Of a stretch of DNA of 64,000 nt, positions 59,257 through 64,000 are shown piece by piece. This stretch comes from Atopsyche davidsoni (Eukaryota > Arthropoda > Insecta > Trichoptera > Hydrobiosidae), in NCBI GenBank assembly GCA_022113835.1, contig JAILWY010000011.1, forward strand, positions 3,472,001 through 3,536,000, written 5' to 3'. Below the pieces are notes generated by a model, which made no database searches, was not told the origin of the DNA, and worked only from the letters and a program-made list of their open reading frames with translations. The position numbers and the translations under genes were made by a program. The first letter of the stretch is position 1. Each line of letters starts with the position of its first letter.

Positions 59257-60025
59257 TCATGGATCTCCACCATTCAAATGCCTTGTCCCTCAACAAGATT
59301 ATATTTATACTGTGCAGTGAAAATATTGTGATAATTCATGCTGTTTGGTATGCGTTCCGTATTATATAATTAAATCAAAATCTATTTGTATATTTCACGA
59401 ATTTAATTTTGTGCATTATATTTTTGTATGCAATATACATATTTTTTCTATGAGCACGCTTGTTTTCAATTCGATCTCCCGACTCTTCTACGCTAAGGCC
59501 AACGTGTTTTTCATGAATTCGAACACTCGGTCATCAGTTCGAGGTCGCGAGCGTGGTGCCGCCCCGCGTGCCCCCACAACCGCGCTGCAGTCCCGGCGAG
59601 TAGCGGCCGCGCTTCCGCCTGCTTGCCACTTCCTGTGGCATCTTCCTTGTAACGGTCGTTGCAGCGCTTTGATTTGGGCTCTCAGTACGACGATAAAAAA
59701 TGCACCCATTTAGGTGGGGTTCGAGCCTGAGTAACGTGGTCTTGTAGTCATTAAATATAGTCCTTTCCCCCATTTCAATTATTTCACAATAATTATATTT
59801 TTATTGTTTGTTTATAAAACAGTAGATCTGAAGTATTTAATCAAATTTGAGCTGTGGTGGTGTTTTTTTTTATTAATTAATTAATTAATTAATTATTGCT
59901 TGTCAAATTTTATTGTGGGGTAAAAAATTGCAACTGGATAGCTCAAAATCACTTTCAAGGTATGTTTGAACGCAGGGATAGCGTGAATTTTTTAATAAGG
60001 AATATATATATATATATATTCAATA

Positions 60026-60190
60026 TTTTTGACAGAGAGTACTTGGTGGAATTCCATTTTAATATTTTTGAATAAAATACTCGAGTGATTTTATCTCTGT
60101 TCACTCTGTTTGATAATGCCAACGTGAAAGGTTGGCGAAACCGGTCACTAATAAAAATAAAAATGTGGAAAATCACTCAAGTATTTTATT
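60026..60190 (+). repeat. foldback with hammerhead-like hairpin; repeat copy B
   Basis: Two 22-nt arms with one mismatch (60071-60092 and 60169-60190, AATAAAATACTCGAGTGATT type) enclose TGATAA (60111-60116), T, GCCAAC, GTGAAAG loop, GTTGGC, GAAAC (60137-60141). The left flank shares the TGGTGGAATTCCATTTT segment with 50969-51060. It abuts the AT microsatellite. Confidence 0.45.
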
Positions 60191-60763
<573 letters not shown>

Positions 60764-63700
60764 GCTTAGAATCCTCCCCCCCCATCAATTGGTTCACAAA
60801 TAAAAGGATCGAATTCTGTACCACCCCCATGATAGGGAAACAGCTACTTTTAGACAGTTTTAACTTGACAATATTGTCTAGTAGCAGTGACGCACCTCAC
60901 CGTGCGATCGGGCAATCATTTTTTTTTAATTGGTAGCGGCAACCTTGTAAATAATCGACAGGTAAATTTATCGTCCCAATAATTAAAATCCAAGTTATCG
61001 TAAATATGGATTTATTGAAGCGCCTCCGAAAAAAAGTGTTGTTTGGTCTTGAGATTGCTTGAAAATATCCTCAAGATATGATAATTCTGTTAAATGTAGA
61101 TATAAGGAAATTTTACGGTATAGTGAGTCAGAAGTAATTAATGTAGACAATACAACGCCATACACGAGTGTTACTTGATTGGTTATAATTATGCGTGTGG
61201 GTATATACGTACATATAAGTATTCCATTATTAACACTTGGAACCTAGTCATAATTTTTATGTTTTATTTTAATACATAATGGAGGTTGGGGAAGATTAAA
61301 ACCACGTGTAATATGTTGAAAACTGTAAGGTTCTAGGGTTAAATAACAGTTCTTCTTCATGGGATTAAGAATCACACATTCTTTAATGGCGTAGTGACCC
61401 AGGGTATTTCGCGAGCTATTTATCAATATATATATTTTTTTAAACTTTTAATACAATAACTATTTCATGTTGAGATCCTGCTAAGCTTCAGTTTGATTTA
61501 TTATTGTAATTAATAAATATAAGCAAACAGTGTATTTTATTTGTCGTCTATGTTATAAACCGTGTAAATTGATTAGTCTTGGCAGGTTTACAGTGTGCGA
61601 GACCCATAAAGTCCGGAATTCGGTGAACGTTCTTCTCATGTCGGGGTTTTTCGGCCTGTAAGGCAATATTAAATTTAGCGTAATTGCGTTCATCTTATTT
61701 GATAACGGCCGCCGCACCGTTGGAGGCATTGCTAACCGTTGATGATTTTATAATGACATCGTCTGTTCTCAAATATTAGTATTAATTCACTGCAAAGCGT
61801 AGGCTTTAATCAGTTTTTGTAATTTGAGGCGCAGTGGTCGGATCTAATGGGCGTTAATCGTCCAGGCGAGAGAAATTCAAATTGGAATTAATTAGCGTAA
61901 TTCCAGTTATTCCGCCAAATTTGAAAGTAAGATTCTCACAGTGTTGATGATATTTTTCAGGGGCATGCAATTTACATAGTCATAAAGCACTGTAGGCTTT
62001 TTTAAAGTCTGTGTATGAATTCATAAAGTTTTATAATTATGTATTTTTAATAATATCCCGATACAACCATGTGCGCGTAGATCAAACGATGTATATTATT
62101 TAACACAGTGTGTTAATAATATAAAACTTATCGAGTCAAATTAATTCTGGGAACGTATTAATTTTTCACATTTTCATTCAATTTACAACTTCTTATGAAA
62201 ACAAAATTAATTAAAAAATAAAATTGCCCTGATTATTTACATCACATTACAAATCCTTGCAAGTACAAACAATTTGTTTTACCGGTTAATAATAAACATA
62301 CCATTACCATGCAAGTGAAAAGACACTTGTAATTATAATATATAAAATATTCAGAAAAAAAAAAATATATATATAGGACTAAATTAATTAAAAGACAATT
62401 TTTTTTTTGTTTATTTGAAAAAAAATTTTGTGCTGATGCTTTTACACGTTTATCAGGCATCAAATATATTTACTACGGTTTAGTGCAGAGTTATTTAGTT
62501 GTATGGCATTATTGTGTCGGGAAATCGCTCGTCCTCAGTGTCTCCAGCAAAACGTCTGCCGAGAGCTTCTCCGGCCTGCCTGGATCGGAAAACACTTGGC
62601 GCTTATTTTTAGCATCAACGCTTCTGGATTAATACGTTTCTCTCTGTCTAAATATATATTTTGTTATTTTATTCAAATTTATTCGGTCATACTGTTGCAG
62701 CTACCTAATATAAAAAAAATAGCGCAAAAAGTACTTGAATCTGATTTTTTGTCTTTAAAGAATGCCTAATGTATAGTTGTTGTTATTTTTTTAAATTTTT
62801 TTTTATATAACATTACGAGGTTATTATCTTGTATAATCTGCTAAAGAGAACGATCGCGTATTTATATAATAATACATCGATAAAATATTTGTCTAGACAA
62901 GAAAATTTATTGCATTGTTTTGGATGGTATAGGGCAGCGTTTTCTAAAAATAATTAATTTATAAATAGATGCAATAAAATTGTAATGTGATATAGATTTT
63001 AGTCGCTTACACGCTGATGGTGTATCTGTATATTTTTACCGTGTATCGTGGCTCCTTATCACCCGGACCGTAAAATTTCGTTCTGCCAACGCTCGGAGGG
63101 ACGATCAGCGGGATTTGTGAATTTGAAGAAACATATGATTATCGAGGTCGGCGTGCACTTGTCGGGCGGCCTGGCCCGAGGCGGCTGCGGCGTTAAACGG
63201 TTCTAAAACCGTACTATTCTCCGGAGCACAAAACAAAACGGCTGCGTTTGAACTGCCATGGCCGGTACTAAAGAATAGCGGTTGTACGCTCAAGTAGCAT
63301 TTTCAGTGTCTCGGCCGTTGAATTAGTGTTGCAGATTTTTTTGTTAATTGACTTCGTGTGGGATGATCGCGTAAAATATTTATGAGACGCACCCCGAAGG
63401 GACGTTACTGAAGGAAATACGAAACAATTACAAATAATCATTATACCCCCAAAATTTGTAGTGTATACCGGACATTTCGAAAATCTGGTTAAATATAAAT
63501 TACTGTATTATTAGCAATGTGGGCGTCGAACTTTATAATTCAATATATTTAATATATTTTTTCAATCTAGCAAGGTAGAATAAATGACAGAAACGTGTTG
63601 AAAAAAAATACTGTTTATGATCATGCAAAAGTAGTAAATCACCTGATTAACAATATAGCTATATTTCCAAAAGGAACATATACGGTAAATGAAGTCTCGT

Positions 63701-64000
63701 TGTCGATTTCGGGAGCAAGATCCTTTTAAGATATTTGTTTTTGATTAATGTGTCTTGCATCTGCACTTTATGGCTATAATTTTTAGTCGTAAATAGCGGC
63801 ACAATTGAGCGCACCACTCCGAGCGCGCGCTTGTACATTTGTTATGTTCCTGCTGTTTTTCCTCTACATACTTGCTTGTTTGAAATCGATTCCGAGTCCA
63901 ATGTATCAGCAACAGCCTTTTTTATTGGGTTGTTATGTAAATTTACAAGTCACTGCTTTTATTGCACAGAGTAATGTGAGCAGCTGACTTAAAGTGTTTT

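Noticed and set aside
59488..59773. Minus-strand frames of 73-79 codons in a CpG-rich patch
   Set aside because: Arg/Ala-rich composition effect; no domain. Possibly part of a retroelement, but no second copy was seen here.

Overview
The window is eukaryotic nuclear DNA from an arthropod, most likely an insect. The reasons are AT-rich intergenic DNA, many short GT-AG introns, AATAAA poly(A) signals, and orthologs typical of insects: a LIM kinase with a very long C-terminal tail, an intracellular prophenoloxidase with an Arg51-Phe52 activation site, and a ceramide synthase of the schlank type. I cannot name the order or species.

Layout. (1) 47-8249 (+): C-terminal part of a LIM kinase gene (second half of PDZ, kinase domain, about 690-residue disordered tail). 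The LIM domains lie to the left of the window. (2) About 8.8-19.0 kb: gene-poor DNA with fossil DNA-transposon or MITE-like foldbacks (9.4, 11.8, 14.1-14.3, 15.1-15.4 kb) and one possible orphan terminal exon (15534-15614, -). (3) 19013-21302 (-): a three-exon, 103-aa SKA2-like kinetochore protein. (4) 23953-28708 (+): complete 13-exon prophenoloxidase, 689 aa. (5) 29734-36448 (+): complete 17-exon RRP12-like ribosome-biogenesis factor, 1390 aa, with one GC-AG intron. (6) About 36.8-39.1 kb: decayed retroelement sequence. (7) 39375-41498 (-): single-exon ataxin-7 (SAGA deubiquitinase module anchor), divergent from (8) 42795-43289 (+): single-exon IMMP2L, a mitochondrial inner-membrane peptidase subunit. 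(9) 45569-46336 (-) YRDC, the tRNA t6A enzyme, and 46353-46764 (-) POLR3K, the smallest RNA polymerase III subunit. They are separated by 16 nt in head-to-tail order, which suggests a dicistronic transcript. (10) 47396-47939 (+): first two exons of ceramide synthase, divergent from POLR3K. (11) 47.9-64 kb: no convincing exon. It is either a very long ceramide-synthase intron or a regulatory desert, with SINE and retroelement fragments, a CpG-rich patch and a 550-bp AT microsatellite.

The genes are mostly unrelated housekeeping and immunity loci, with one functional pairing: POLR3K (tRNA synthesis) and YRDC (tRNA modification). The most interesting non-genic signal is a repeated small architecture, TGANGA, then a short hairpin, then GAAA, seen at four dispersed places (about 22.9, 44.4, 59.2 and 60.1 kb). 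It resembles the core of the hammerhead ribozyme known from Penelope-like retroelements. One copy is preceded by a perfect 13-bp stem in the right position. These are probably fossils of one or more retroelement families.
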